From assembly GCF_000003855.2 (NCBI RefSeq), contig NW_003101676.1, positions 14,645 through 78,644 on the forward strand: DNA of 64,000 nt. The letters are read 5' to 3'. Shown in pieces: positions 24,023-35,700 of this stretch (position 1 is its first letter; the number at the start of each line of letters is the position of its first letter). The translations under genes were made by a program, and so were the position numbers. Source of the stretch: Blastomyces gilchristii SLH14081 (taxonomy: Eukaryota; Ascomycota; Eurotiomycetes; Onygenales; Ajellomycetaceae). The notes beneath the pieces were generated by a model. That model had not been told where the DNA came from and made no database searches. It saw only the letters and a list, made by a program, of their open reading frames with translations.

Positions 24023-24102
24023 TGTTAAGAGTTCTGTGATTAATTAACTCTTCTATCAGCAGTGTACTGATAATGACTGAGCTTTTTTACCTCAGTGTAT
24101 AT
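24023..24102 (+). repeat. LTR-like repeat, copy B (decayed, interrupted)
   Basis: It starts TGTTAAGAGTTCTGTG, the mutated counterpart of the TGTTGGGGGTCCCGCG start at 37373, and runs through cttctatcagcagtgtactgataatgactgagc to cctcag. There the TIR element of 24103-24991 breaks in. The repeat appears to resume at about 25,005 (cccagtagcctacat). Confidence 0.6.
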
Positions 24103-24991
24103 AGAAAACTTGACCTTGCTAAGTGCGTCACTTGATCTCATTACATAATCATGACTCTGATCTCATATAATATAGTAATAATTAGTTAATAATTAACTTT
24201 CAATCTTTTAATTCATTTATTCATTTATTCACTCAGTTTATTAATTAATCAAAGCATGTATAGCTAATTTATAATTAATTAAATAAACAGATAAATTTAT
24301 ATAGAATATAAAGAGATATTTTACAGAATTTTAAAATATATCAAGATAAAAATATTTAATAATTAATTTTAAATTAATTTTAAATTGATTTTGAATTGAT
24401 TTTGAATTAATTATTAATTAATTATAGTAATAAAAATAAATTCAATCTGTATATTTAAGTAATTAATAATTGATTGAAAATCAGTTAATAATCAATTCAG
24501 TGTAATTTATATAAATACTTACTTTATTATTAAATTTAAGAATAATTTCAGTATTAAATTAAATTTAAATTGATTTTGAATTGATTCTGAATTAATTGTT
24601 AATTAATTATAGTAATAAAAATAAATTCAATCTATATATTTAAGTAATTAACAATTGATTGAAAATCAATTGATAATCAATTCAGTGTAAATTATATAAA
24701 TACTTACTTTATTATTAAATTCAAGAATAATTTCAGTATTAAATTAATTTTGAATTAATTCTGAATTAATTGTTAATTAATTATAGTAATAAAAATAAAT
24801 TCAATCCGTATATTTAAGTAATTAACAATTGATTGAAAATCAGTTGATAATTGATGATAAATAATTGAGTGGTTTCAAATTACAAGAAAAGATGTATTGA
24901 GCGAGGTCAGGTAGTAGTGGCACAGGCCACATTTGCGAGGACAGCTTACATAACGAGGTCAAGTGGCGCACTTAGCGAGGTCAAGTTTTCT
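24103..24991. mobile_element. 889-bp terminal-inverted-repeat element without coding capacity
   Basis: The left end AGAAAACTTGACC (24103) continues for about 46 bases as the reverse complement of the right end, which finishes ggtcaagttttct at 24991. The arms differ mainly by C/T and G/A changes: the left arm is mutated, the right keeps gcgaggtcaag and cgcactt. Inside are three tandem copies of an AT-rich unit. It sits in an LTR-like repeat whose flanks (ctcag on the left, cccag on the right) could be a short target duplication. This is a MITE-like DNA transposon; its superfamily is not decided. Confidence 0.7.
24370..24870. repeat. AT-rich tandem repeat, three units of about 174-185 bp
   Basis: The word tatagtaataaaaataaattc recurs at 24423, 24608 and 24782, with matching context (ttgaattaatt before it; gattgaaaatca after). 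The third unit is partial and passes into the right arm of the TIR element. Confidence 0.75.
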
Positions 24992-24999
24992 GCTTCCTG

Positions 25000-27019
25000 T
25001 TTGGCCCAGTAGCCTACATAAACGCGTACGATGACTAAGCTATAGATTACATACATGATACCATGAATACAGGATGTTTATATGAGGCATACGTAATAAA
25101 TACGCAGTACTGTAACAGCTATGGGGTAACTAGTAGTCTACATCAGATATCTTCGGGGTACAGACAATAATTCTATGCAGCCGATGGAGCCATCTGTATC
25201 AGCAAAATTGAGATGTTGAGATGTTTCAATATGTTTAACTGATCATCATTAATTGGCTAACAGCTTGATACTGTATTGTCCCGCTTATTTGTGCTATTGA
25301 CTTTATTTTTTTTTTCCGCATTTTCTTTCCCTTTCTATTGCAGAAGATTCATAAACAATGACTACACAATAATGAAAGAATATCTGTACTATCTTTATCA
25401 TCTCCATTTTCTATATTTATTCTTTGGATAATGTATGGTTGATACGCGGAGAATTTTAGTATAATGAAGTGGAGTGTTTCTGCCGTACACTCACGTATTT
25501 CTTGGTATGGTAACGGGTCAAACAAGGGGCAATAGATATTTCATTTTTGAACCATTCGCCTTCAAAAGGAGAGAGAGTTGAGAGAAATACAGGGCCTTAC
25601 GAAAATAAAGACGGTTGAAAAGCTGTAGCGCGGTCAAAATTCGGAACGGAATATAACTATACTACTACCTACTAGGCCATAAACCCCTGGTTACTTACTG
25701 TACTTTTCTCGCGCAGTGGCTTTTTGTCTAACCCGCGTATGATATGCTATTGATCGTATTCGATCTTCGATCCTACTCCGATCGGTTGATATATCCATGA
25801 TTTCCAACCGCGCCCCTCTCAGGGCTGGCTCTCTTGGCATGACGGTGTTGCGTTGCAGACAGAGGCGCAATAGGGTAGCAGAGAGATATTGATGGTAATG
25901 AAAACTGATACGTCCGTACTTCTTTTTATTTGTATTTATTATTATCTTTTCTTCCGTACTTGCTTAATTCCACCTCTCCGAAGTACATGTTCATTCGTTA
26001 CATTCGGACACGAACCGCGTTCCTGCAGGTGTGCGCATGTTGGTCCCATATCCACGTTAAGTGCTGCGGGTATGATTTCATCTCCGTCCCGTCCGTCCAA
26101 CATACACAATTTAAAAATATCACTCCGTTGTTATATCTGCAAAGAATATAAATATCGCCCTCCTCTGAAAGTCTTCCATGAACCGCCATTCTAGCATTTT
26201 CGCGTCGGAAAAGAGACAGGGGCCTGAGAAGTTGTAGCGAGCTCAATTCCTACTGTCAAGAATGTGTATGTGTTGTACGGGTTGATATGTAATATATGTA
26301 TGTATATGATGGCATGTAACTTGTCTCGGGTGCACCATTTCACGCTGTTCCCTACCTAGTTCTTTTTCGTCTTCTTCTAATATAGAAAAGAGTGGGGGAG
26401 AGGGGCGCAAAGTTGAATAGTAAAATAGATAAAATGTTTTTATCATGGGGAAGTAGATTTCCACATCCGTGGATTTTATCATGTGTTAAATATGAAGAGG
26501 GGGACGTGGAGGAAGGGTCATGGAACGGCAAAGGACAGAAAAATAAAAAATAAAATAAAAAGGAGAAAAGAGAGAGGGGAAGACTAAACTGTAATAAATA
26601 TCTGTGTGTAAAATCCAGGGGTGGGACGGGGACTAAGGAATATAAAAAGGCAGTTTAGAATAAAAGGTACATGTAGCAATAGAAAGCGAAGCCACACTGC
26701 CCGCATGATTCCATACCCCTTATGAAAAAGAATGGAAGAGAAAAAATGAAAAAAAGCCCCAGAAGGAGCAAAAGTTACAGAGGGGAAGGGAAGCTAAGGT
26801 TATCACAAGTTTGATTCTACTTTTGCAAGGGTCTATAACTCTACATACACTCATCCATATCATATTATCGTATTAACAAGGGGGAAAAAAAAGGCGAACA
26901 GTAACGGAAAAAATTGACGGAAGAGGAGCAAATTGAGAGAAAACAGAAAACATAAAATGATTACAAGAGACACAAAACACACTGAAGAATATAAACTCCC
27001 CCAGAAAGAAGAATAACCC
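25000..27019. other. Isochore boundary and intergenic region
   Basis: Composition changes from AT-rich to normal within a few tens of bases around 24,890-25,010. The first 100 bases right of the border resemble the continuation of the LTR-like repeat (cccagtagcctacat, compare 37440-37453). Beyond that there are short frames only, none convincing. The last few hundred bases are the 3' flank of the minus-strand hob3 gene. Confidence 0.5.
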
Positions 27020-28538
27020 TCAAACAGTCCCAGCAATACTCAAATCCCTAATCTCCTGCAACACCTGCTCAACCCGATCGTCCAAGTGGCCCTGGGCATA
27101 CTGCTCTCTCGTATCCGAATCCAGATACTGCTGCACCTGCGCCATACGCGAGTACGCCTCTGCGCAGAACCGCAGTTGAATCTTCACAAGCGCCTCGAAC
27201 GACGGGTCTAGGTACGGCACACGCAAGTCGATGAGCTGCGGTAGCTCGTTGAACAGCTGATCGTTTAGTTGCTCGTACGCCTGCTTGGCCATCTCGGCCT
27301 CCTTTTCCGCACGGGGCAGCTTCGTGACGTCCTTGTCAGGTTTCTCGACGAGTTTCTTCACCTTGGCGCGCATGGCGTCGTAGTCGAGGAGTTTGTGGTT
27401 GCGCTTTTTGATGCATTCGTTTATATCTGGGAAGTAGGCACAGAAGCGGGATATGGGTTCCAGGACAGTTGTTCTATCGCATTATTTACGTATAAGTCTT
27501 CAGTTTCGATCGTTGGAGATTTTTTGGCCGGTAGGGAAGCGGATATTGTTATCATCTTTCAAAATATGCCTACCTGTATGGTCCATCAAGCGCTTTGATT
27601 GTTTCCGCGTCAAGGTCCTCAACAGCTTGTTTGTAACTGCTGCTCACACCGTCTTTCGCGCCAGCATCGCCGTAAAACGCATCTATCGTTTCAGCAATCC
27701 GCATTTGCGACGCCGTCATTGCTATTTGCCCCGGGTTAGCCAGAGACCTACCCAGATCCACAGAAACGTAAAACGGAGGCTAAGACTGCAGTAACAAACC
27801 TCTCAGCGAGTCCAGATAGCCCTTCGCCTCCTTCTGTAGCCTGTTGACCGCAGATTCCATAGTTCGATAGCGTCTGTATAAAGGTGGAGAGATCCATGTC
27901 AGCAAAGGAGGGTCCCTTCACTTGCATTTCCGCCAATTAATACAAAACAGTGAAACTAAGAGATTCATACCTCTCTTCAATTTCATAATCCCGATCACTC
28001 GTCTTCTCCACATGCCCTACATATAACAAAAGGGTCAGCATACAGATCAAGAAAAGGGATAAGCTTGATAAAACCGAAATATATATAAAACTTACCCGTT
28101 TTCATCATAACCTGCGTCGTCGCCCGATTAACATTTTTCTTAAAGCCTGTTTAAAAACCGCAACAATCCCCCGCCCAGTTAGCAATTGTCCCAATTCTCA
28201 AGTACAAAAAAACAAAACGCTCTCGATAGAAACACTGCTCTATCAATCCCTTGCAAAATTGAGGATTTTCTTCTTATACCGCAATAACTCCGCGAATAAA
28301 AAAAAAGAAAAAAAATCCATCCTACACTACACGTCCACTTCCACTTTCCTGCCACATTGCTCCTCCTCCCGTACGATCTCCTTCAAAAACTGCCCCACAA
28401 TCCCTTTACTCCAGGTAAGGGGAGAAAAGAAAAAAAAAAAAGAAAAAAAAAAAAAAAAAAGAAAAAAAAAAAGACAAGGCAAAAGGAAAAGCCAACAAAT
28501 GAAAATTTGTACATCTACCACATACCAGCCCAAGACAT
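27020..28538 (-). CDS. hob3: BAR-domain protein Hob3 (Rvs161 homologue)
   Basis: N-BAR amphiphysin-like protein of 261 residues. In fungi Rvs161/Hob3 forms crescent dimers that bind curved membrane, working at endocytic sites with the cortical actin cytoskeleton and in polarity. Six exons fit in frame: 28538-28526, 28146-28096, 28016-27971, 27873-27800, 27721-27574 and 27473-27020. All have GT-AG introns, and the first coding exon is only 13 nt. The spliced N-terminus reads MSWAGFKKNVNRATTQVMMK, the family's amphipathic helix. Further hallmarks are EIEERRYRTME, MTASQMRIAETIDAFYGD and RNHKLLDYD. The C-terminus RDLSIAGTV ends at TGA 27020-27022. There is no SH3 domain, as expected for the Rvs161 branch rather than Rvs167. 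Length and sequence look intact. Confidence 0.93.
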
Positions 28539-31085
28539 GATGACCAAAAAGTAGCGACGTCAAACCAATCCAATCAGCAGCAAGGAAAATAATATATATG
28601 CTTCTCTTTCTTTCTTTCTTTCTTTCTTTCGTTCTCAAGAACCCCTCCGGCCAAAAAAACAAGAATCAAGGCAGCGAGAGTACCGACGAGCGGAGCGGGG
28701 CGGAGCCGGGGAAGAAACAAGGACTCTTTTTCGGCGAATTCGGATATAAGGGATACTTTCCCACCTCCTTTCTTTTTCAGTCCCGGCTCGAAGCAAATGG
28801 GAACGTGGAGGGAAAAAAAAAAAAAAAAAGTATGAAGGCGGGTGAGGCGGATGGATAGGTAGGTAGGTGGTGTGGGAATGCTTGGAATATACCAGCTATG
28901 AGCTTGCTGTGGTGTATATATATGTATAGGCGCGCTCGCTGGTATGCGGATGGATAGACAGAGGAAGGCGCTTTTCTGATTTAGGGTTCCGATTCCCCGA
29001 CGAATGAGGAGGCCGCGCCGAGTGAGAAAGAGAGATTTTGGATAGGGAGAATAATGGATCTGTGTTCAAGGAAGGCGACGCCTGGGACGTTTCGTAGCTA
29101 CGTTAGGCGGGATGATCCGTTAAAGAAGCCAGAAGCGGAGAGACTAGTTTTGCTCTGTATCCGTTTCGTCGACCTAGACGGATTGAAGAGATTCAAGAGA
29201 GACGTTAGGGGGAATGTGGTCTGAGTTTCTGTGTTTACATATGTTGGTGATGTTGGGCAACGATGATGATGGTGATGATGAGGATGCATGCAGGATGCAT
29301 GACGGGCTGCAAACAATTGGTGCTTGCCGTATTTGGTCTGGGAATGGGCTTGGCATGTTTGGCTGCCGTCTCGACTGCGGATGCTTAGTCAGCGATGGCT
29401 GTGTCCCGGGCTTGGCTTGTTCTTTTATTTGCTTTTTTTCTCATTCTACGTCATCGGCTTACCATCGCAAGCATTCTCTGGCGATTGAACTGGGAATGGG
29501 CATTCTTACGTGCGCTGGGAATTTGCCGCCATAGCAAAGGAAATCCAAGGCTATAGATATAAAATAATCAATCTATGAAAAATTACGTTTGTATTGTATT
29601 TTATTGGATCCTGAAGTAATAAAATTCATAGCTGAATGAAGAAGGAAAACTTCAATATATTCCTCTACTCTCTTGACCGCTCAGCTGTGGCACGCATGGA
29701 AATAGTTGATGAATCGCGTATCTGACTCTAGCTAGATTAGCAGCGAGGAATGACTGTGTCGAATAGCTCTGCGCTTCACATATATATGTACTGCATAATC
29801 CAAAAGAATAGCATGTATTGCGCCCACACATAAACCATACCCATCTTAACCCGCACATCGGACATAAAAGTCTCTCCTCCGTAGCATAAACAAAACAGCA
29901 GCAAGCCCCAACCCCGACACTTATCATCATCACAAGAAGAGGGAGGAATAGAAGTGACTTGACTCAACCGGCAAAGATTTCAACACAATCATTCATGCAT
30001 CGACCTCATATGTTCTAATAAACTCTCTCAAGATATTCAGGGATCTTTTTGTTTTCTGGCTTTTGAGTTTGCGCTGTACAATACCACATACAACATGCTC
30101 GTGTGAGATGGAGAAAAGGGGAGGAGTGGAATATTTCCCGTCAAGGATATTTGTTTGCGGTGAATGAATGGAGTGGAAATTAGCGGGGAAGGATTATACG
30201 ATTCCCTAAGCCAGCGCCAGCGCATTGTATGTGAAAAAATTGTGTCTGTGTGTGTATGGGTGGTGTATGCGAAGGTGGATGAGAGTAAAAGGGACAAGAA
30301 TAAGAGAGGAAAAGGAAAAGGAAAGGAAAGGAAAAGCGGGGCAGGGAGATGAAAATGACATCCCCCTATTCATTGACATGTATGGAGCAGGGGGATATGC
30401 GGACTCATAACTCATGTATATGTCATAATGCAAGGGGAAGAGAGGCAAAACAGTCAACAGTACATTGACCAGAATTTTTGGGTGGGGGAGGAAGAGAGGC
30501 AGAGAAAAACAAGAAAAAAAGTAAGTTAATAGAAGTGAAATGAGCCCTGCTCCTTTCTTCTCTGAGAGGTCAATGAGGGGAAACAAAATGGATGAACAGA
30601 AAGAAGTTAGATATGAAAAAATTCAATGACATCCCAATCACCACATCTCATGTCTCATGTCTCATGTCTCATAAATCATTCACACAAACATGATTCCTCT
30701 CCTCTCTGCTGCGGGAAAAGAGGTAAGCAAGTGGTAGAAGAAACAGATACCCCCCACTCCTACCCACAACCAATGTAGTTAGTTGAATGAAATGAAGGGG
30801 GAGAGGGGGTAGAGAGATATATAGAGAGAAAAAGAGAGCCAAAGAGTTCAAAGGCATCCTGGACACCTTTTCTCATTCACTACTTCAATTCGGTATATTG
30901 ATAGTTATGTAGGTATGTTGTTGAGAACGAACCAAAAAGATAAGAAAGAAAATTGGTAAGAAGAGGAGGGTAAAAAGAAAAAAAGGTAATAGTAAAATTA
31001 AGACTAGAAAAAGAAAAGAAAAAAAAATCGTTCTCATAAAAACAGAGGTTTGATCCATCTGTTTGTCTTTGTTTGCCTTTCTTAA
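28539..31085. other. Intergenic region between hob3 and the kinase gene
   Basis: This is the promoter side of hob3. It holds an A-rich run with scattered G (about 28,430-28,475 lies in intron 1), a TTTC microsatellite (28601-28630), a poly-A run near 28,811 and a tandem TCTCATG run (30647-30672). Short frames occur but none has coding features. Nothing else is recognised. Confidence 0.5.
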
Positions 31086-32713
31086 CTAAAGCCCCTCCTC
31101 CCCCGCCTTGCAAATGCGGATCTCGCGGACCCATTCAGACTTCAGAACCTGGGAGGCGGTGATGCGGCGTGTGGGGTTCGGATCGAGGATGGAATATATA
31201 ACGTTTCGGCAGCGGGCCTTTAATAACCAAAAAGGAGTCAGTGTGATAAAAAAAAAAACATCATATCGTAAATATCCGCGATAAGACGGGAAAGGTGATA
31301 TTCAAAATAGCTTACCCGATGCAACGTCTCAATGGGCGCATAGCCATCCTCATCCCTCCTCCCCTCAAGATACCGATCATAAAACTCATCTTCCTCCCGC
31401 TGCGCAACACGCCACAGATGCCTCCCCGTCCTCATCGCCATGTAAATAACGCCCGTAGCCCAAACATCCACAGGGCGTGGATCAAATTCCTTATCAACAT
31501 ACTCCTCCGGCGCGATGTACGGCGCAGACCCACAGAGGCCAGCCGTCATATGCGCCTCCTTCTCCCAGGCCATGCGGAAACACTCGCCGTTGCCGAAATC
31601 CGTGATCTTGAGCGCGCCGTGGGTCGTCAGGAGGAGGTTTTCGGGTTTGAGGTCGCGGTGAGCCACGCCCATTTCGTGCATATACTCGACGCCGCGCATA
31701 AGTTGTTTGAAGTAGCAGTCGGCTTCGCCGACCTCTAGTTTACCGGCGGAGAGAATGAGGGTGTATAGGTCGCCGCCGGCGCAGTATTCCATGACCTCGC
31801 AGTAATCGCCCTTGGAATCCTGCATGAGGTCCAAGGTGTGGATGATATTGGGGTGGCGGAGGGAGGAGGAGATACAGAATTCTGAGGTAAGGCGTTTCTG
31901 ATACTTCTTCGTCGTTTCCTGAGGACGGCGACGGAATTCTTTGACGGCATAGAGCTGTTCGGCTTTGGCGTCCTTCGGGTCGATCTTGTGCGAGATGCGG
32001 ACGATGCCAAAGGCACCTCGACCGACGATTTCCTGGCATTTGCCGTATTTGTCAACGAGGGTCGCGTTGGACTGTGGACCACCCTTCTTGTCTGTTGCCA
32101 GCTTATCCCGTTCGGTTTTGAGCTGATCGACCCATGATGACATCAGCGAGAGATGCTGGTCATCAACCGGTTCTTCCTTCTTTCGTCCGCCTCCCAGCAT
32201 ATCCCGTAGCATATCCGAGAGCTTCTCCTGGCGCTTGGCGCTCTTCAAATGGTGCTTATGTACTCCTCCCTCCAAGAGTTCGAATCGTTTGTGTGGAGGG
32301 GTGACCTCTTTGCCCTGCTTCTTATCTCCATCAGCCTTTTTATCCTTCGAAGAGGTTTTGGCAATAGGCCCTGAGGAGCAGGGATCGCTTTGAGGGGTCG
32401 TGGTTCCCGAGGGGGTGGGTAGCGGAGATGATTTGCCGTCATTCGCGTGACTCTGTGCAACTGCATCCTTCACATTCTGGACATCTTTGTTGGTTATCCT
32501 GCCTGACTGAAACATGCGGGAGAAACGGTTTGTCATCTTTGATTTCTGGGGTTTGGGAGGAGACACCGCACCACCCTGCGCCTGTGCCGTAGCAGAAGCA
32601 GGGAGGTGGGTGTTCTCCAAAGCCTTTGTTATCTGGTCGCCATTCGGATTATCTGAAGTCTGCGATGTCGATGAAACTGTTGAAGGTGTAGACAGTGGAA
32701 CGGATGGATTCAT
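31086..32713 (-). CDS. Hal4/Sat4-like serine/threonine protein kinase
   Basis: Protein kinase of 509 residues. In yeast, Hal4/Sat4 and Hal5 kinases control potassium uptake transporters and salt tolerance. Two exons: 32713-31316 and 31217-31086, joined in phase 0. The long N-terminal part (about 1-220) is low-complexity, rich in Ser, Thr and Pro. The kinase domain has the glycine loop GRGAFGIV (about 230), the VAIK lysine in YAVKEF (about 257), HRDLKPEN (about 352), ITDFGNGE (about 370), the APE-type SAPYIAPEEY and DVWATGVI. The second exon supplies the C-lobe end NPTRRITASQVL. The first ATG of the frame is at 32713 (MNPSVPLSTP); the open frame extends upstream without another ATG, so an additional 5' exon is possible. 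Assignment within the Hal subfamily rests on overall resemblance. Confidence 0.88.
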
Positions 32714-35700
32714 GTGCGTAGATTCAAAACGGGCAAGGTGTTTAGAGGAGTCAAGGACGTGACTCCAGAAGGGGCCGCGGGTGACTACACCAGCAGCGTA
32801 GGATAGAGTGAATGACACAAAACTGTCAGGAGGAAGAAGACCCCGGGGAAGAAGAAGAAGAAGAAGAAAGAAAAAATATTAAAAAAATAATAAAAATGTT
32901 TTTAAGAAAAAATAAAAAATAAAAAACAGAGCGCAGGATTGGCGGCGTATCCGCTGGGGCAGTTTATAAATAACCTGGGACGAGAGCGCCACCTGCGGGA
33001 TTCGAGCGCAAGATTCCAAGAGATCGTAAAGGCAAAAGCAGAATAGAATGCTGGATGTAACCGGGTATTTATGCTCTCACAGGAACGCAGAAGTAGTATT
33101 TGATTGGTATAACGGTTTATAGATGTGTATAATGGTATAATCAAGGGCGCAACCAAGAAACGAGACGAGGAAGAAAGAAGTATAGAGGAAGAAGCGCGGT
33201 AGGGAAGGAGAAACAAGTGGGACCGAAGCCCAGCGACGGGGGGGTTAGAGAGGTGGGGACTACAAAATAGAGGATAAACTGGAGCCTGATGAGAATCCGT
33301 TGCAAGACCCTTCAGAACTCTCCAGCTGATGAAGAAAGGAATAAAGAGAAAGGAGAGGAGAGAAGAGAGAAAAAGAGAGAAAAGAGGAGGAGGAAATAAG
33401 TTTGGGGAGGCGAGGTTGAAATACTTTGTGTGTAGTTAACCGCGCGGGGACACACACAGCCGTCCTCTGGACACGGCCCGCACGAAGACTCACACACACA
33501 CACATACACACAAAACGCAGCAACTTGGTACGAGTCACCGCAGAAAAGCTCCCGACACCCCAGCGCTGCATCTGCATCTGCTCGTACTTATTAATATTAT
33601 TGTTCTTCTCCTTCGTCTTCTCCTCCCATCTATTCCCCTTGCACAGCGTGGGGCCGGAGCTTCTGCAACACGGAATTCCCCAGGCACTGCTAGTCTGCTA
33701 GTCGTTGAGTGGGCGCATTAGCCCAAGTTAAGCCCAGTGGAGCCTCGCCTGGCAGTGGCTGGGTGCAATCTGACTTGCACGCTTAGTTACAGCCACTATA
33801 ATTATTGTTACTGTGGTGGGTGAGGTCTGGGTGAGGGGGTTCTAGTCTGGTACGATCTGGTATGGTCTGGTATGGTATGGTTACTTACGATGTCTGGTAC
33901 GGTAAGGCTTCTTACGGCCGTCTCCATCGTCCTGCCATTGCCAGCATCACACTCACTATCAAACTAAATACAGAATTTAGTTCTCATCCTCCTCCTGTTA
34001 TGTGAGAATGAATAAATTGTAAATCACCAAGCTGGTCACAGAATGATAGGGCCTTTTGCCGAGAACCTAGCAGTGCACTCGGGAGGACCTGGATGAAAGA
34101 GAGGAGACGAGAGGGTGGAAACTGAAACGGCCCAGCTTGCCTGTTTCTTCTCTTCACGCTAATTACGCTACATACAAACGGGAAACATCTCCAATATAGT
34201 CCGCGCTTGGTGAGGGGTTTTTCTGGTTTGTTGGCGTGGTTGGCGTGGTTGGCGGTTGGTATCAAATAATAGCACGACTCTCTGCCCTCTTTTTGATTAT
34301 TCTGCTATCCTCGGGTAACTTTTAACAAGTTGCATAAGATTCCATTTTATTTTTGTTTGTTCCCACCCCTCTTGTAATGTATGTACAATTTCCCCTCTTG
34401 AGTGAGCTGCCTGCTCTCTGAAATAATAATATCTTTTGTTATTGAGGTGGTGAAATGATTCGTTGTATCGAATCGGCGGGTTTCGCCTGTGGCTGATGTC
34501 TATCACAAGCCCAACACCGATGATTTGCATTCTACGCGGAAGCTCAGGCCACCAAGCAGTCAACGCTCAACTCGTTTTCTTTTTCTCGTTCTAGTTTTGT
34601 CCCTTTTCCTCTTTATTTTGATAAATGATAATAACCGGGAGAAGAGATGCTCTTTTCTGTATATACGTGATTCACCTACTTCTTCCACGCATGACAAATC
34701 TATCATGGACATAGTTACATCTTTAAGACAAAAAAAGGATCATTATTTTACTCACCGCCCGTTCTCAGCTCAAAAATAATAGCCAACTTTGGCTATTTTC
34801 TCCGCCTCCTCCGCCGCCGGGCTGGATGAAGTCACATTCACCGGGCTCCTCTTGTTTTTAGCAATTTATACAGACACTCCCATTTTTGATAAAGACACCC
34901 TCACTAAAATTAATCAGGTTTAGATCAGTAAATATGTTCAGAACAGTTTTTGAGATCTAATATTAAAATTAAGACCATCAAATAGATTTCTGGTTCTGAA
35001 TTATTTATTATTTGAAGATATTTTTATAGAAAATATTCTTGTGAAAGTTCTTTCTCTCTCTTCTTACATGGTCAAATTGCAAAGAGGAAGAAAGAAGAAA
35101 AAGCAAAAAGAAAAAAGCACAACTGATAAGGCTTAGACAGTCGATAATGAAATTCAATAGCTATCATTCTAATCAAAGAATGAGGGAACAAGTGATGTTC
35201 TAGACTCTCACATGTGTTGATTATGTTTGGTGCATGATTGGTGAATAATTGCATGTGTGAGAGGCCCAAAACAGCTTGCATGAAGCCGTACAATGATGTT
35301 TGAAAAATAAAATAAAAGATAAATAAAGATAAAAGAAAAAGACATTTTTTGAAAGAAAGTGTAAAAAAGAAGCTCGCATCAGAACAAGTCACGCCTCTGG
35401 TTGAATGCCAAGGGATGAAAAGAGAGGCGGCACGTATACAGAATTATCAGCAGAAGACAGGGAAATAAACGTAAGGTAGAACAAAAGAGCTCCTCCTATA
35501 TAACTAACTGTTATATATCTTGTCATGCTCTCCCAGAATGTCGTGTAAGGGGGAACAGAACAACGCATTCCTTGGCACCATCACATCAAGGACTCGTTCA
35601 TTCTTTTCAAGAATTTTTTTCCCCGGGTGAGGGAATGGAGTGTCATATTTTGATCGCAGGGTCGCATTTTCTGAAGTTTGAAGGGCGGGAAGGCGGAATA

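Noticed and set aside
1..25000. CRISPR arrays or bacterial features
   Set aside because: The repeats found are transposon-derived. The sequence is eukaryotic with spliceosomal introns, so CRISPR, ribosome-binding sites and operons do not apply.
28327..28662. Minus-strand ORF of 111 residues near the hob3 start
   Set aside because: Most of it is poly-Phe/Lys translation of an A-rich run; it overlaps hob3 exon 1 and intron 1.
32714..32818. Upstream extension of the kinase starting at 32818
   Set aside because: The codon there is GTG, not ATG. The first ATG of the frame is at 32713.
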